Shown in pieces: positions 42,912-51,606 of a stretch of DNA of 64,000 bases (position 1 is its first letter; every line of letters begins with the position of its first letter). The notes beneath the pieces were generated by a model that saw only the letters and a program-made list of their open reading frames with translations, was not told where the DNA came from and searched no databases. Source of the stretch: DAISKN01 sp964553925 (GTDB lineage: Bacteria > Acidobacteriota > Vicinamibacteria > Marinacidobacterales > SMYC01). The DNA lies in the NCBI GenBank assembly GCA_964553925.1, contig CAZKNR010000264.1:1-64000 (forward strand), in the 5' to 3' direction. Position numbers and translations under genes: made by a program.

Positions 42912-42927
42912 TGGCATCAAACCTGCA
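42912..42927 (+). promoter_or_regulatory. Sigma-54 promoter of PEP-CTERM gene
   Basis: TGGCAT-N5-CTGCA matches the -24/-12 consensus (TGGCAC-N5-TTGCA) with the invariant GG and GC in the right spacing. The predicted leader is about 28 nt with GGAGG before ATG 42967. PEP-CTERM genes are known to be driven by sigma-54 with the PrsK/PrsR pair. Confidence 0.7.
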
Positions 42928-42966
42928 CTAGGAGGGAAATGTCAACGGTCTTTTGGAGGAACCAAC

Positions 42967-43686
42967 ATGGTTTTTAAGCTTGGAACGACTTGGCCAAAGG
43001 GAGCGCTGGCAGCGCTCGTGGCGGCTGGATTGCTCGGCGGGATCCCAGCCGAAAGCGCAGAGATCAAGATTGATCAGAACGTTGCCCAGAACCCTCTGTC
43101 GAACCTCTCCTACGATGGTGCCGGTGGGCCCGCAGTGGGAACGGACATCGACTTCAACTCGATCACGGGGGTTGGCACGCCGTTCAATGCCGGCGTCAAT
43201 CTCAGTTGTGTCGGCTGTCAGCTCGATTTCACGACTGGCGCCAACACGGGTGAAGGGCCGGCCTTCTGGACGTTCGCTTCTGGCGGAAGTTTCGTCCTGA
43301 CCGGCACCGTTCCGGCCGCCTTTGGATTCCCCGGGATTCTTGTCCCGACGGTGCTTCTCTCGGGAACGTTCTCAGGAGCACCCGCCGCCTCGGCATTCGG
43401 ATTAGGTTCAAGCATCCTTACCTTCGGCGGGGTTGGCATCGATGTCAAACATCCGTCGCTCGTGACGTACTTCTACGGAATTACTCCGGGCCCTGGAGAC
43501 CCGCCGGTCGTATTCAACTATACGAATACGGAGATCACGGGCACTGGAACCGTCGGCGCAGACGGATCGTTTAACGTCGCTGTCCTGGACGCTGACATCA
43601 GCAACGTGCTGCCGGAACCCGGCAGCGCACTTCTCCTCCTTCTCGGGCTGGGGAGCCTCGCGGCCTATCGTCGTCGCCGCAACTAA
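42967..43686 (+). CDS. PEP-CTERM sorting domain protein
   Basis: A 239-residue secreted protein. The signal peptide covers residues about 1-30 (ALAALVAAGLLGG). The C-terminus has the full exosortase sorting signal: LPEPGS, a hydrophobic helix ALLLLLGLGSLAAY and a basic RRRRN tail. The mature domain is beta-rich with one close Cys pair (SCVGCQ). An exosortase, not in this window, would cleave the tail and release or anchor the protein. It has a sigma-54 promoter and a strong terminator, so it is transcribed alone. Confidence 0.92.
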   Translation: MVFKLGTTWPKGALAALVAAGLLGGIPAESAEIKIDQNVAQNPLSNLSYDGAGGPAVGTDIDFNSITGVGTPFNAGVNLSCVGCQLDFTTGANTGEGPAFWTFASGGSFVLTGTVPAAFGFPGILVPTVLLSGTFSGAPAASAFGLGSSILTFGGVGIDVKHPSLVTYFYGITPGPGDPPVVFNYTNTEITGTGTVGADGSFNVAVLDADISNVLPEPGSALLLLLGLGSLAAYRRRRN

Positions 43687-43707
43687 CTCAATTCTCTCCG
43701 CGCGAAA

Positions 43708-43750
43708 GAGGGCGCCGTTTCTTGGGGGGAACGGCGCCCTCGAACTTTTT
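43708..43750 (+). terminator. Bidirectional intrinsic terminator
   Basis: Perfect 12-bp stem GAGGGCGCCGTT/AACGGCGCCCTC (43708-43719 with 43730-43741), 10-nt loop, then GAAC and five T. It ends the PEP-CTERM transcript. On the other strand TTT follows the stem, so it can also stop the glycosylase transcript. Confidence 0.9.
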
Positions 43751-43755
43751 CTAGT

Positions 43756-44355
43756 CTAGCCGCTCACGTGCGGGTTGCCCTGGAGGAAGAACCGCAGCGG
43801 CTTTCCCGCCCACTCTTTCGCGTACGCGACGCCGACGCGGGGTGACCGCCTGACGCCCTGGTGGGACCGCGGACCCCGAATGATGCAGAGTTCGCCACTC
43901 TCCACCAGGTCCACGCCGTCGAGCTTTCGGTCGATTCCGAGCGCCTGGGTGAGCTTCGCCGGCCCGGAGCACAGGTCGGTGTCGCGCTCGCGGCCCCTCC
44001 GCTTCCTCATCTCCTCGATTCCCTCGAGGGGTTCGAGCGCTCGGAGGAGGCAGGCCGTAGGTATTCCCTCGCGATCGGCAACCACGTTCACGCACCAATG
44101 CATCCCGTACGTGAAATAGACGTAAGCATGGCCGCCGTCACCCCACATCGAGGCGTTTCGCGCCGTGCGGCGGCCTCCGAAGCTGTGGGCGGCTCGGTCT
44201 TTGGTCCCGAGGTAGGCCTCGACCTCCACGATCTTTCCCGCCAGCTCCCTTCCGTCCTCCAGGCGGCGTACGAGGATCTTCCCGAGAAGCGCCTTCGCCA
44301 GCGTCACGGGGTCGCGGCGGTAGAAGCGGCGGGTCAGGCGAACCGGCGCGGTCAA
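43756..44355 (-). CDS. 3-methyladenine DNA glycosylase (AAG/Mpg family)
   Basis: A 199-residue base-excision repair enzyme that removes alkylated purines. Family marks are FYRRDPVTLAKALLGKILVR, VEAYLGTKDRAAHS (with the catalytic Glu), YVYFTYGMHWCVNVV and GPAKLTQALGID. Length is normal. The start is TTG 44355, 4 bp after the stop of the SDR gene; no better start is seen upstream. It shares a transcript with the SDR and MBL genes, without an obvious functional link. Confidence 0.92.
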   Translation of the reverse strand: MTAPVRLTRRFYRRDPVTLAKALLGKILVRRLEDGRELAGKIVEVEAYLGTKDRAAHSFGGRRTARNASMWGDGGHAYVYFTYGMHWCVNVVADREGIPTACLLRALEPLEGIEEMRKRRGRERDTDLCSGPAKLTQALGIDRKLDGVDLVESGELCIIRGPRSHQGVRRSPRVGVAYAKEWAGKPLRFFLQGNPHVSG

Positions 44356-44359
44356 TCGC

Positions 44360-45148
44360 TCAGTCTCGATGGAGCCAGCGGCCTTCCATCCCGCCCGCGA
44401 GCGGAAGAATCGTCCCGCTGAGGTGACCCGCGAGACGGGAGGAGGAGAGGAACACGATGGACCTCGCGACGTCTTCCGGAGTCGCGATCTTCCGGAGGGC
44501 CATGGTCGCGGTCACCCGGTTCACCGCAGAGGGGTCGGCCATGGATGCGGCCGCCATGGGAGTCATGACCCATCCGGGACAGACGCAGTTGACGCGGCCG
44601 CGGGAGGCGAGCCGCACGATCTCGTTCTTCAGGCTCCGGGTCATTCCATAGGCCATCGCCGCTTTCGCCGCCGAGTAGTCCGTGTGGTTCTCTTCCCCGA
44701 AGAGAGCGGCAGTCGAGGCGACGAAGACGATCGAGGCCTCGTCTCGCGGCACGTCTTTGAGATGCCGGAGAAATCCCCGGCACGTGAGAAACGCTCCCGT
44801 GAGGTCGGTCTCCATGGTTTTGCCCCACTGAGCGAGCGTCATAAGGTGGAGCGGGACCTCATCCGCGACCCAGATCCCCGCGTTCACCACGACCCCGTGG
44901 ATACGGGGAAAAAATGACAACGCCTCGGCGTACATCCGGTCGACGTCGGTTTCCGAGCCGACGTCCGCCTGCAACACGAGCGAGGGAACTCCGAGCTCCT
45001 TCGCGAGAGACTCGGCGCCCGCCCGGTTCTTTTGGTAGTGAAGAACGAGCGATGCTCCCTCGGAGGCAAAGGCGCGCGCGGTCTCGACGCCGATGCCGCC
45101 GGCGGCGCCCGTGATGAGGAAAACGCGATCCGTAAGGCCGGCGTCCAT
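44360..45148 (-). CDS. Short-chain dehydrogenase/reductase
   Basis: A 262-residue classical SDR. TGAAGGIG is the NAD(P)-binding turn and NAG follows at the end of strand 4. Catalytic Ser is in VASTAALFG, and YSAAK supplies Tyr and Lys. The basic residue pattern after strand 2 (LHYQKNRAG) hints at NADP(H). Substrate unknown. It lies 4 bp from both neighbours, in one operon with the MBL protein and glycosylase. Confidence 0.9.
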   Translation of the reverse strand: MDAGLTDRVFLITGAAGGIGVETARAFASEGASLVLHYQKNRAGAESLAKELGVPSLVLQADVGSETDVDRMYAEALSFFPRIHGVVVNAGIWVADEVPLHLMTLAQWGKTMETDLTGAFLTCRGFLRHLKDVPRDEASIVFVASTAALFGEENHTDYSAAKAAMAYGMTRSLKNEIVRLASRGRVNCVCPGWVMTPMAAASMADPSAVNRVTATMALRKIATPEDVARSIVFLSSSRLAGHLSGTILPLAGGMEGRWLHRD

Positions 45149-45152
45149 GGGT

Positions 45153-46052
45153 TTACTTCAGTCTTCCCTCGATCTCTTCGTAGACTTTCCGTATCGCGAT
45201 CGGCGCCTGGCTCTGGGAGAGGCTCCAGGTTTCGAGCTCGCCGAAGTCCGACTTTTGGAGCGCCTCGTCGGGCGAGAGGCCGAGTCCGTGAAGCCTCTTC
45301 ACCTCGGCGACGACTTTCCGTATCGCCTCTTGGAAAGTTTCGAGCTCTTCCTCGAGGATCGCGGGGGACTCCACGAATCCGTGGCCGGGGACGTAGACAT
45401 CGACGTCCATCGCCTGAGCGCGCTCGATCATCTCAACCCACTCCGAGGGGTAGGCCGAGCGCATCGCCGGAAAGATCCGATTGAGGTAGGCCTCGCTCAT
45501 GAAGAGGATCTTCTCCTGTGGAAGGTAGACGACAAGGTCCCCGCCGGTGTGGGCGCGCCCGAGAAAGAGGATGCGAATCTCCTTCTCGCCGAGGCGCAGT
45601 GTCTTCTCCTTCTGAACGAGCTCCGTCGGCATCGGAACCGAAGGCGTCATCGTCGCGAGTGCTTTTTTCGACGTGGGGTGGGCGATGATTGCGATACCCT
45701 TCGGGAAGGAGTGGTTGCCCGCCGTGTGGTCGCCGTGGTCGGAGCCGATGACGACGTGGGTGATGGGAATCGAGGTGAGCTTCGCGACCTCAGAGGCGAG
45801 ACGTTTGGTTTCCTCCGTGCTTCCCTGCCCGTCGGCCACGAGGACACCCGCGGAGGTAACGACGATGAGGCTCACGGTCGTGAACCGCTCGTCTCCCGCC
45901 GAGCGGAGCTGCTCGTAAGAGTAGATCCCGGAAGCAAGCTCCTGGATTCTAGGGAAGTCGGATTCGCTGAAGCCCCGCTTCCCGGGGTCGCCGGTGCGAA
46001 CGATTTCTGGTGATTGCAGGAGCGCAAGGAATACAATCGCGGACGAGAGCAT
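45153..46052 (-). CDS. MBL-fold metallohydrolase with altered first metal ligand
   Basis: A 299-residue metallo-beta-lactamase-fold protein with a short hydrophobic N-terminus (SSAIVFLALLQ), perhaps a signal peptide. The usual HxHxDH zinc motif appears as SDHGDH (residues 104-109): the first His is Ser, while His106, Asp108 and His109 remain. GRAHTGGD and VPGHG supply the other ligands. Loss of one ligand suggests a single-metal or altered-activity enzyme. It starts 9 nt after a -10-like TGATAT, so it may be leaderless. First gene of the MBL-SDR-glycosylase run. Confidence 0.82.
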   Translation of the reverse strand: MLSSAIVFLALLQSPEIVRTGDPGKRGFSESDFPRIQELASGIYSYEQLRSAGDERFTTVSLIVVTSAGVLVADGQGSTEETKRLASEVAKLTSIPITHVVIGSDHGDHTAGNHSFPKGIAIIAHPTSKKALATMTPSVPMPTELVQKEKTLRLGEKEIRILFLGRAHTGGDLVVYLPQEKILFMSEAYLNRIFPAMRSAYPSEWVEMIERAQAMDVDVYVPGHGFVESPAILEEELETFQEAIRKVVAEVKRLHGLGLSPDEALQKSDFGELETWSLSQSQAPIAIRKVYEEIEGRLK

Positions 46053-46189
46053 AGGGGAACGATATCATGTCCTCGACGATGAGGGTTTTCACCCACGATT
46101 AGGCGTTGGGAATTTCCCCTCATATCACGCACAGTCCCACGCGAGGTCGCTGATTCAGAATGGTGGCTTTCTCCAAGGAGATGAAGAAC

Positions 46190-46720
46190 ATGTGGAAGAA
46201 GACGAACCCCGGTGACATTAGTGAAGAGCGCCCGCCTGCTGTTGTCGCTCCCGTACGCCCCAACGTTTCGTCGTCGGTCAAGGCGCCGGCGCGAATCGGG
46301 CCAACGCTGTTTTTCAAAGGAGATCTCCAGGGTGAGGAGGATCTCGTGATCGAGGGCCGTATCGAGGGCAAGATCACGATCAAGCAGGGAAACGTCACCG
46401 TCGGCGAGAAGGGACGAGTGGAGGCCGATATCGAGGCGGCGAGCATCCAGGTGGCGGGACTGGTGAAGGGGAACCTCACGGGCGCGGATCGGGTGGTGCT
46501 CCTCGAGAGCGGCCGAGTGGAAGGCAACATCACGGCCAGGAGCGTGAGCCTCGAGAACGGCTGCCACTTCAGGGGAAGTATCGACATGCAATCCGACTCC
46601 GCGGTTCGGCCAAGCGTGAGGACCCTGCCGCCGCAGCCGGCGGCCTCGCTCTCGAGCGCCAAGGGGTCGAACAGCTCCGAGCCACCGACACCGACGACGA
46701 CGCCTCGGATAGGAGTCTGA
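46190..46720 (+). CDS. Bactofilin family protein
   Basis: A 176-residue bactofilin. The central DUF583 domain (residues about 38-135) forms a beta-helix with repeated hydrophobic-glycine turns (FFKGDLQGEEDLVIEGRIEG, KITIKQGNVTVGEKGRVEAD), and assembles into cytoskeletal filaments without nucleotide. Pro-rich ends flank it, as usual. ATG 46190 is preferred because AAGGAG lies 9 nt upstream; ATGs at 46160 and 46181 are alternatives. It is followed 2 bp later by a methyltransferase-like gene. Confidence 0.9.
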   Translation: MWKKTNPGDISEERPPAVVAPVRPNVSSSVKAPARIGPTLFFKGDLQGEEDLVIEGRIEGKITIKQGNVTVGEKGRVEADIEAASIQVAGLVKGNLTGADRVVLLESGRVEGNITARSVSLENGCHFRGSIDMQSDSAVRPSVRTLPPQPAASLSSAKGSNSSEPPTPTTTPRIGV

Positions 46721-46722
46721 AT

Positions 46723-47448
46723 ATGGCTTTGTTCCCTCGCCGACCCCAAAAGCCGCAGCGGCGCGAGGGAGCTCAGAACAGGGCTTCGCGGGAGTGGGAA
46801 GTCAGCCGTCAGCGATCGCTGGCGCTTCCCCAGCTCGTGGAGCCTCTCGAGAGCTCACCGGGAAAAAGCTTCTCGGTCCTCGACCTTGGTCCCGCGAACG
46901 CGGCGAACCTGGACTTTTTTCTGGGGCGGGGCGCGCGGCTCACGGTGGCGGATTTCACGCCGTCGCGGGGCGAAACGCTCTCGGATCTCGTTCGCGCCGA
47001 GCCCGGCACTCACTTCGATCTGGTCCTTGCCTGGGACATCCTCAACTACCTTCAGCGCGACCGGCTGGGGCTCCTCCTTCGGAGCCTCGAGCCTTACTTC
47101 CGCCCGGGAACCACGATTCACGCGCTCATCGCTACCGGGCGGGAAATGTCGGCAGCGCCGCGGCGCTACAAGATTGAGGATGCGGCTACGCTCCTCTGCG
47201 AAGGGCCGAAGGCACGAGTCGTCCCTTCGCCTCGTTACGTCGAGCAGGACCTTCTGAAGTGCATGCCGGGGCTCATGGTAGAGCACAGTTTCCAGCTTCG
47301 AAACGGGATGCTCGAGTATCTCTTCTCCTACCGCACGAAGCTCAGGGTCGCGTACTCCGCCGCTATTGGGCCTGTGAGCCCTATCAGCGATGCGCCCCGT
47401 TCTCGGTCGGGCTCGGGGCTTGGATTGCGCCCAGCACCTTCGCGATGA
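46723..47448 (+). CDS. Class I methyltransferase-like protein
   Basis: A 241-residue protein with a Rossmann methyltransferase core: FSVLDLGPANAANLDFFLGR as motif I, LTVADF as the acidic strand end, FDLVLAWDILNYL as motif IV. Motif I has Pro-Ala in place of the usual Gly-Gly pair, so SAM binding is uncertain. The N-terminus is basic. It is co-transcribed with the bactofilin. Its last 65 bp overlap the convergent serine hydrolase gene, and the C-terminal tail looks disordered. Confidence 0.65.
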   Translation: MALFPRRPQKPQRREGAQNRASREWEVSRQRSLALPQLVEPLESSPGKSFSVLDLGPANAANLDFFLGRGARLTVADFTPSRGETLSDLVRAEPGTHFDLVLAWDILNYLQRDRLGLLLRSLEPYFRPGTTIHALIATGREMSAAPRRYKIEDAATLLCEGPKARVVPSPRYVEQDLLKCMPGLMVEHSFQLRNGMLEYLFSYRTKLRVAYSAAIGPVSPISDAPRSRSGSGLGLRPAPSR

Positions 47449-48598
47449 ACTCGGGGAGGCCCTCTCCTATCCAGCGCACCACCACCACGAGATCGTTGTC
47501 CCAATCGATGTACACGATGTTGGCTCCCGCGCCGCGGAAGGTCACCGAGGAGTCGGGCGCCGCGGGGATCGGTTTGGCCGCCGTCTTTCCTTCGTCAGCG
47601 ACGGGGTGGTTCAAGAACCAGTTCATGAACCCGTAGTTGGGGTTGACTCCCGGAGCCCGCGCCATCCGGATCCATTCCTCCGAAATGACGCGCCGGTCCC
47701 CCCATACGCCGTTTCGCTGATAGAGATATCCGAAGCGCGCGAGGTCTCGGGCGCTGATGTGCATGCCGCCGCCCCAATGGCCCCCACCGCTCACCGACTG
47801 CATCTTCTCGCCGTCGAGCTCGACCCACGAATTCTCGTACCCGTGCCAGCGCCAGGTGTGCGACGCGCCGATGGGCTCCATGACGTATTCGTTCAGGACC
47901 TGCGGCAGCGGGCGCCGCCAGACGTTAAGGGCCACGAGCGCCAGGAGGTTCACGCGAACGTCGTTGTACTTGTATCGGGTGCCGGGCTCGTGCTTCTTGC
48001 GGTTGGGATAGTCCGCCGGCTTCTCGCCCTCGGGCCGATCCGCCCAGTCGGGCTTCCCCCAGAGCGTTCCTTCCCAGTCGCTCGTCTGGCGGAGAAGATG
48101 ATCCCAGGTGATCTTCTGGTTGTGCTCGCTCGCGAAGAGATCCTCGAACTCGGGTCCGACCGAGTCCTTCGCCCGATCGTTCAGGCTCTCGATGAGTCCC
48201 CGGTCGAAGGCGAGCCCGACCACGGTCGAGACGAACGTCTTGGTGACGCTGAACGTCATGTCGGCCTTCGAGGTCTCCCCCCACTCGGCGACGATGTAAC
48301 CTCCGCGGACCACGAGCCCATTCAGGGGAGCGCGAACGGTTACGGGCCCGATGCGTTGGCCGAACGGTTCCCGCGCGAAGGCCGAGAGCTCGTGGGCGAG
48401 GGCGAGGTCCTTCGGGGCGTCGGACTCGCTCGCAATCGCGAAATCGATCGCTTCTTTCAGCCGGGCGGAGCTCATCGCCATCTCTTCGGGGGCGCGCTTT
48501 TGCCAATCGTGACGGCCGGGAAAGTACGTCTGGGCGGAGACGGAGACGGAGGTGGCAAGGAACGCGACCAGCACCAAGCTTCGAGTTTTTCTCGACAT
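47384..48598 (-). CDS. Secreted serine hydrolase (class C beta-lactamase-like)
   Basis: A 404-residue protein with a signal peptide (LVLVAFLATSVSVSA, cleavage near residue 22). The catalytic SxxK is SVTK, the YxN motif is YKYND and HISARDLARFGYLY follows, as in penicillin-binding-protein-like esterases and EstB-type hydrolases. The third motif is not a clear KTG, so peptidase or esterase activity is more likely than beta-lactam resistance. Convergent overlap of 65 bp with the methyltransferase-like gene; divergent from proS. Confidence 0.88.
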   Translation of the reverse strand: MSRKTRSLVLVAFLATSVSVSAQTYFPGRHDWQKRAPEEMAMSSARLKEAIDFAIASESDAPKDLALAHELSAFAREPFGQRIGPVTVRAPLNGLVVRGGYIVAEWGETSKADMTFSVTKTFVSTVVGLAFDRGLIESLNDRAKDSVGPEFEDLFASEHNQKITWDHLLRQTSDWEGTLWGKPDWADRPEGEKPADYPNRKKHEPGTRYKYNDVRVNLLALVALNVWRRPLPQVLNEYVMEPIGASHTWRWHGYENSWVELDGEKMQSVSGGGHWGGGMHISARDLARFGYLYQRNGVWGDRRVISEEWIRMARAPGVNPNYGFMNWFLNHPVADEGKTAAKPIPAAPDSSVTFRGAGANIVYIDWDNDLVVVVRWIGEGLPEFIAKVLGAIQAPSPTENGAHR

Positions 48599-48638
48599 CG
48601 GGAGCCTCCAGAGAATCCCGGCATTTTATCCCAGGATT

Positions 48639-48667
48639 TGCCTCGCCCGCGCGTCCTTCCGTATCAT
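48639..48667 (+). promoter_or_regulatory. proS promoter, leaderless type
   Basis: -35 TTGCCT (48639-48644), 17-bp spacer, -10 TATCAT (48662-48667), then 9 nt to ATG 48677 with no ribosome-binding site. The predicted transcript starts at or next to the start codon. Confidence 0.55.
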
Positions 48668-48676
48668 GCGAGTCTC

Positions 48677-50404
48677 ATGAGATGGTCCAAGATCTTCATC
48701 CCCACTCTTCGTGACGATCCCGCCGATGCCGAAGCGGTGAGCCACAAGCTCATGCTTCGCGCCGGTCTCGTGCGCCAGCTCGCCGCCGGGATCTACTCCA
48801 AGCTTCCTCTCGGTCTTCGGGCCGCGCGCAAAGTCGAGACCATCATCCGCGAGGAGATGGTTCGCATCGGCGGACAGGAGTTCCACCTGCCGGTCCTCCA
48901 CCCGGGCGAGCTCTGGAAGGAGAGCGGACGCTGGCAGCAAATCGGCGACGAGATGTTCCGGCTCAAGGACCGCCGCCAGGGCGACTATTGCCTGGGGATG
49001 ACCCACGAGGAAGTGTTCACCGCCATCGCCCGGGATGAGCTCCGGAGCTACCGGCAGCTCCCGCAGATCTGGTTTCAGATCCAGACGAAGCTGCGGGACG
49101 AGGCTCGTCCGAAGTCGGGGGTCCTCAGGGGCCGCGAGTTCACGATGAAGGACTCCTACAGCTTCGACACCGATTTCGCCGGGCTCGACGTCGCCTTCGA
49201 CCGGCACGCGGAGGCCTACCGGCGGATCTTCGAGCGGTGCGGCCTTCGCGCCATCGCCGTCCAGGCCTCCTCGGGCGCCATGGGAGGAAGCGAGTCCGTC
49301 GAGTTCATGAGCGTCTCCGAAGCGGGGGAGGACTGGACGGTATTCTGCTCTCGCTGCGATTACGCGGCGAACCTCGAAAAGGCGGTGTCGGTGGCGTCGA
49401 GGCCCGATGACCCGAAAGAAGTACCCGCGGTCGAGAAGTTCGCGACACCGGGCGTGCGCACCATCGACGATCTCTCTCGCTTCGACACCCAGGCGAAGCC
49501 GGAGAGACAGGTAAAGACGCTGGTCTACGTCGTCGAGGGTGTGGCAACGCTCTTTCTCCTGCGCGGCGACCACGAGCTGAACGAGGTCAAGCTCGCAGAG
49601 GCGACGGGAACGACGACGTTCCGGGCGGCGACTCCCGAGGAGTGCCGGAAGGCACTCGGCGCCCTCCCCGGGAGCCTCGGAGCCGTCGGGGTGGAAGACG
49701 TCCCCGTCTACGCCGACGACGCTTTGACGGGTCGCCGGGGCATGGTGACCGGCGCGAACGAGGACGATTTCCACGTGAGAAACGTCGACGTTGCCCGCGA
49801 TCTTCCGCAGGTGAAGTGGGCGAGCCTCCGGAACGTGATCGCCGGCGACGCCTGTCCGAAGTGCGGGGGGGGCCTCGAGCTCAAGAAGACGATCGAGCTC
49901 GGTCACATCTTCAAGCTCGGGCTCCGCTATTCGGAATCGATGAAGCTTCGGGTCCTGAACGATCAGGGAAGGGAAATCCCCGTCGTGATGGGTTCCTATG
50001 GAATCGGCGTCGAGCGCCTCGTGGCCGCGGTCATCGAGGCGTATCACGACCAGGACGGAATCGCCTGGCCGTGGTCGGTCGCCCCCCTCGAGATCGTCGT
50101 GACCCCCGTCTCGATCAAGGACGAGGTGGCGATGAAGAAGGCAGAAGAGATCTACGAGAAGCTCGCGGCCGAGGGCTACGAGGTGCTGCTCGACGACCGC
50201 GACGAGAGGCCGGGGGTCAAGTTCAAGGACGCGGACCTCGTCGGTTTTCCGCTGCGCGTCGTTCCCGGACCTCGATCGCTCGAGAAGGGGATGATCGAGC
50301 TCGTCGAGCGCGCGACAAAGGCCAAGAGCGAAGTGCCCCTCGAGCGGCTCTACGACGAGATTCGCGAGCGGAGCGCACGTCTGAAGGCGGCGCCTGTTCG
50401 CTAG
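48677..50404 (+). CDS. proS: Prolyl-tRNA synthetase
   Basis: A 575-residue bacterial-type prolyl-tRNA synthetase. Class II motif 1 lies near residues 40-70 and motif 2 is FRDEARPKSGVLRGREF-like (here KLRDEARPKSGVLRGREF). An editing INS domain occupies about residues 225-390. Motif 3 is GSYGIGVERL, and a C-terminal anticodon-binding domain follows. It charges tRNA-Pro. Length is typical. ATG 48677 gives the family's standard start (RWSKIFIPTLR). Confidence 0.97.
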   Translation: MRWSKIFIPTLRDDPADAEAVSHKLMLRAGLVRQLAAGIYSKLPLGLRAARKVETIIREEMVRIGGQEFHLPVLHPGELWKESGRWQQIGDEMFRLKDRRQGDYCLGMTHEEVFTAIARDELRSYRQLPQIWFQIQTKLRDEARPKSGVLRGREFTMKDSYSFDTDFAGLDVAFDRHAEAYRRIFERCGLRAIAVQASSGAMGGSESVEFMSVSEAGEDWTVFCSRCDYAANLEKAVSVASRPDDPKEVPAVEKFATPGVRTIDDLSRFDTQAKPERQVKTLVYVVEGVATLFLLRGDHELNEVKLAEATGTTTFRAATPEECRKALGALPGSLGAVGVEDVPVYADDALTGRRGMVTGANEDDFHVRNVDVARDLPQVKWASLRNVIAGDACPKCGGGLELKKTIELGHIFKLGLRYSESMKLRVLNDQGREIPVVMGSYGIGVERLVAAVIEAYHDQDGIAWPWSVAPLEIVVTPVSIKDEVAMKKAEEIYEKLAAEGYEVLLDDRDERPGVKFKDADLVGFPLRVVPGPRSLEKGMIELVERATKAKSEVPLERLYDEIRERSARLKAAPVR

Positions 50405-50547
50405 CGCGCTTGCCTCGCTTCCCGGACCCGTGCGACAATTGCGCTCGTAGCCTATGATTGTTTGACCCGCCGTAGCGTCACTTGACGGCTGTCGCCGTCC
50501 TGTCGGTCGCCGTCCATCTAAAAACCTAATTTCGTCGAGGTGTCGAA

Positions 50548-51606
50548 ATGTCTCTGGACAATTACGGCTGGAATGACTTTTGGGCGCGGGCTTTCGCGGA
50601 GCTTGGCGAGCCCGCGCTCGAGCCCGCACGCGTGGTTCTGGTTTCAGGGGGCTCCTACCGCCTTGCGCGGGAGACAGGGGAGAGCTCGGGAACACTCTCG
50701 GGCCGATTCCGCCACCGGGCGGGCGGTGGTTCAGACTATCCGGCCGTCGGGGACTGGGTAGCCATCGACCCCGTGGGCCTGCGCATTGAAGAGCTTCTTC
50801 CGCGGCGCACTCAGCTTTCGCGAAAGGCCGCCGGAAGACAAACCCGGGAGCAAGTCGTCGCCGCCAACGTCGACTTCGTGTTCGCGGCGATGGGCCTCGA
50901 TTCCGACTTCAACCCCAGACGCCTCGAGCGCTTTCTCGCGACCGTCTGGGAGAGCGGCGCGGTTCCCGTGGTCCTCCTGACCAAGCTCGATCTCTGCCCG
51001 GACGTCGCTTCGAGTGTCGGCGAGATCGAGGACGTTGCCGCGGGCGTCGAGGTGATCCTATCGAGCGCCCTCGATGGACGCGGCATCGACGACCTGCGGT
51101 CCCGGCTCTGTCCCGGAGAGACCTCCGTTCTCGTGGGATCCTCGGGTGTGGGAAAGTCGACGATCATCAACTGCCTCCTGGACGAGGACGCGCAGAAGAC
51201 TCGCGAGGTGCGCGCGGGCGACTCCCGCGGCCGGCATACCACGAGCCACCGCGAGCTCTTCGTGCTTCCCGGAGGCTCGCTCCTCATCGACAATCCGGGG
51301 GTCCGTGAGATCCAGCTATTCGGCTCCGAGAAGAGCCTCGAGCGGGCGTTCGAGGACGTCACCGCCCATGCCGCGGAGTGCCACTTCACCGATTGCACCC
51401 ACCGGAGCGAGCCTTCGTGCGCCGTCCTGGCCGCGGTCGCCGAGGGAGCGCTTTCCGAAGAGCGGCTCGAGAGCTTCCGCTCGCTTCAAAGAGAGCTCCA
51501 CTATCTTCACGTACGGCAGGATGAATCCGCCCAGAGAGCCCAGAAGCAGAAGTGGCGGGCGATCCACCGGGAGATGCGGCGCTCCGGCCGCCACCGCAGA
51601 ACTTAG
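50548..51606 (+). CDS. rsgA: Small ribosomal subunit biogenesis GTPase
   Basis: A 352-residue circularly permuted GTPase. An OB-fold comes first (residues about 50-100). G4 LLTKLD precedes G1 GSSGVGKSTIIN and G3 DNPGVRE, the permuted order of RsgA. The C-terminal zinc knuckle ligands are in CHFTDCTHRSEPSC. RsgA acts in late maturation of the 30S subunit. GAGGTG lies 6 nt upstream of ATG 50548. The 143-bp gap to proS shows no terminator with a U-tract. Confidence 0.96.
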   Translation: MSLDNYGWNDFWARAFAELGEPALEPARVVLVSGGSYRLARETGESSGTLSGRFRHRAGGGSDYPAVGDWVAIDPVGLRIEELLPRRTQLSRKAAGRQTREQVVAANVDFVFAAMGLDSDFNPRRLERFLATVWESGAVPVVLLTKLDLCPDVASSVGEIEDVAAGVEVILSSALDGRGIDDLRSRLCPGETSVLVGSSGVGKSTIINCLLDEDAQKTREVRAGDSRGRHTTSHRELFVLPGGSLLIDNPGVREIQLFGSEKSLERAFEDVTAHAAECHFTDCTHRSEPSCAVLAAVAEGALSEERLESFRSLQRELHYLHVRQDESAQRAQKQKWRAIHREMRRSGRHRRT

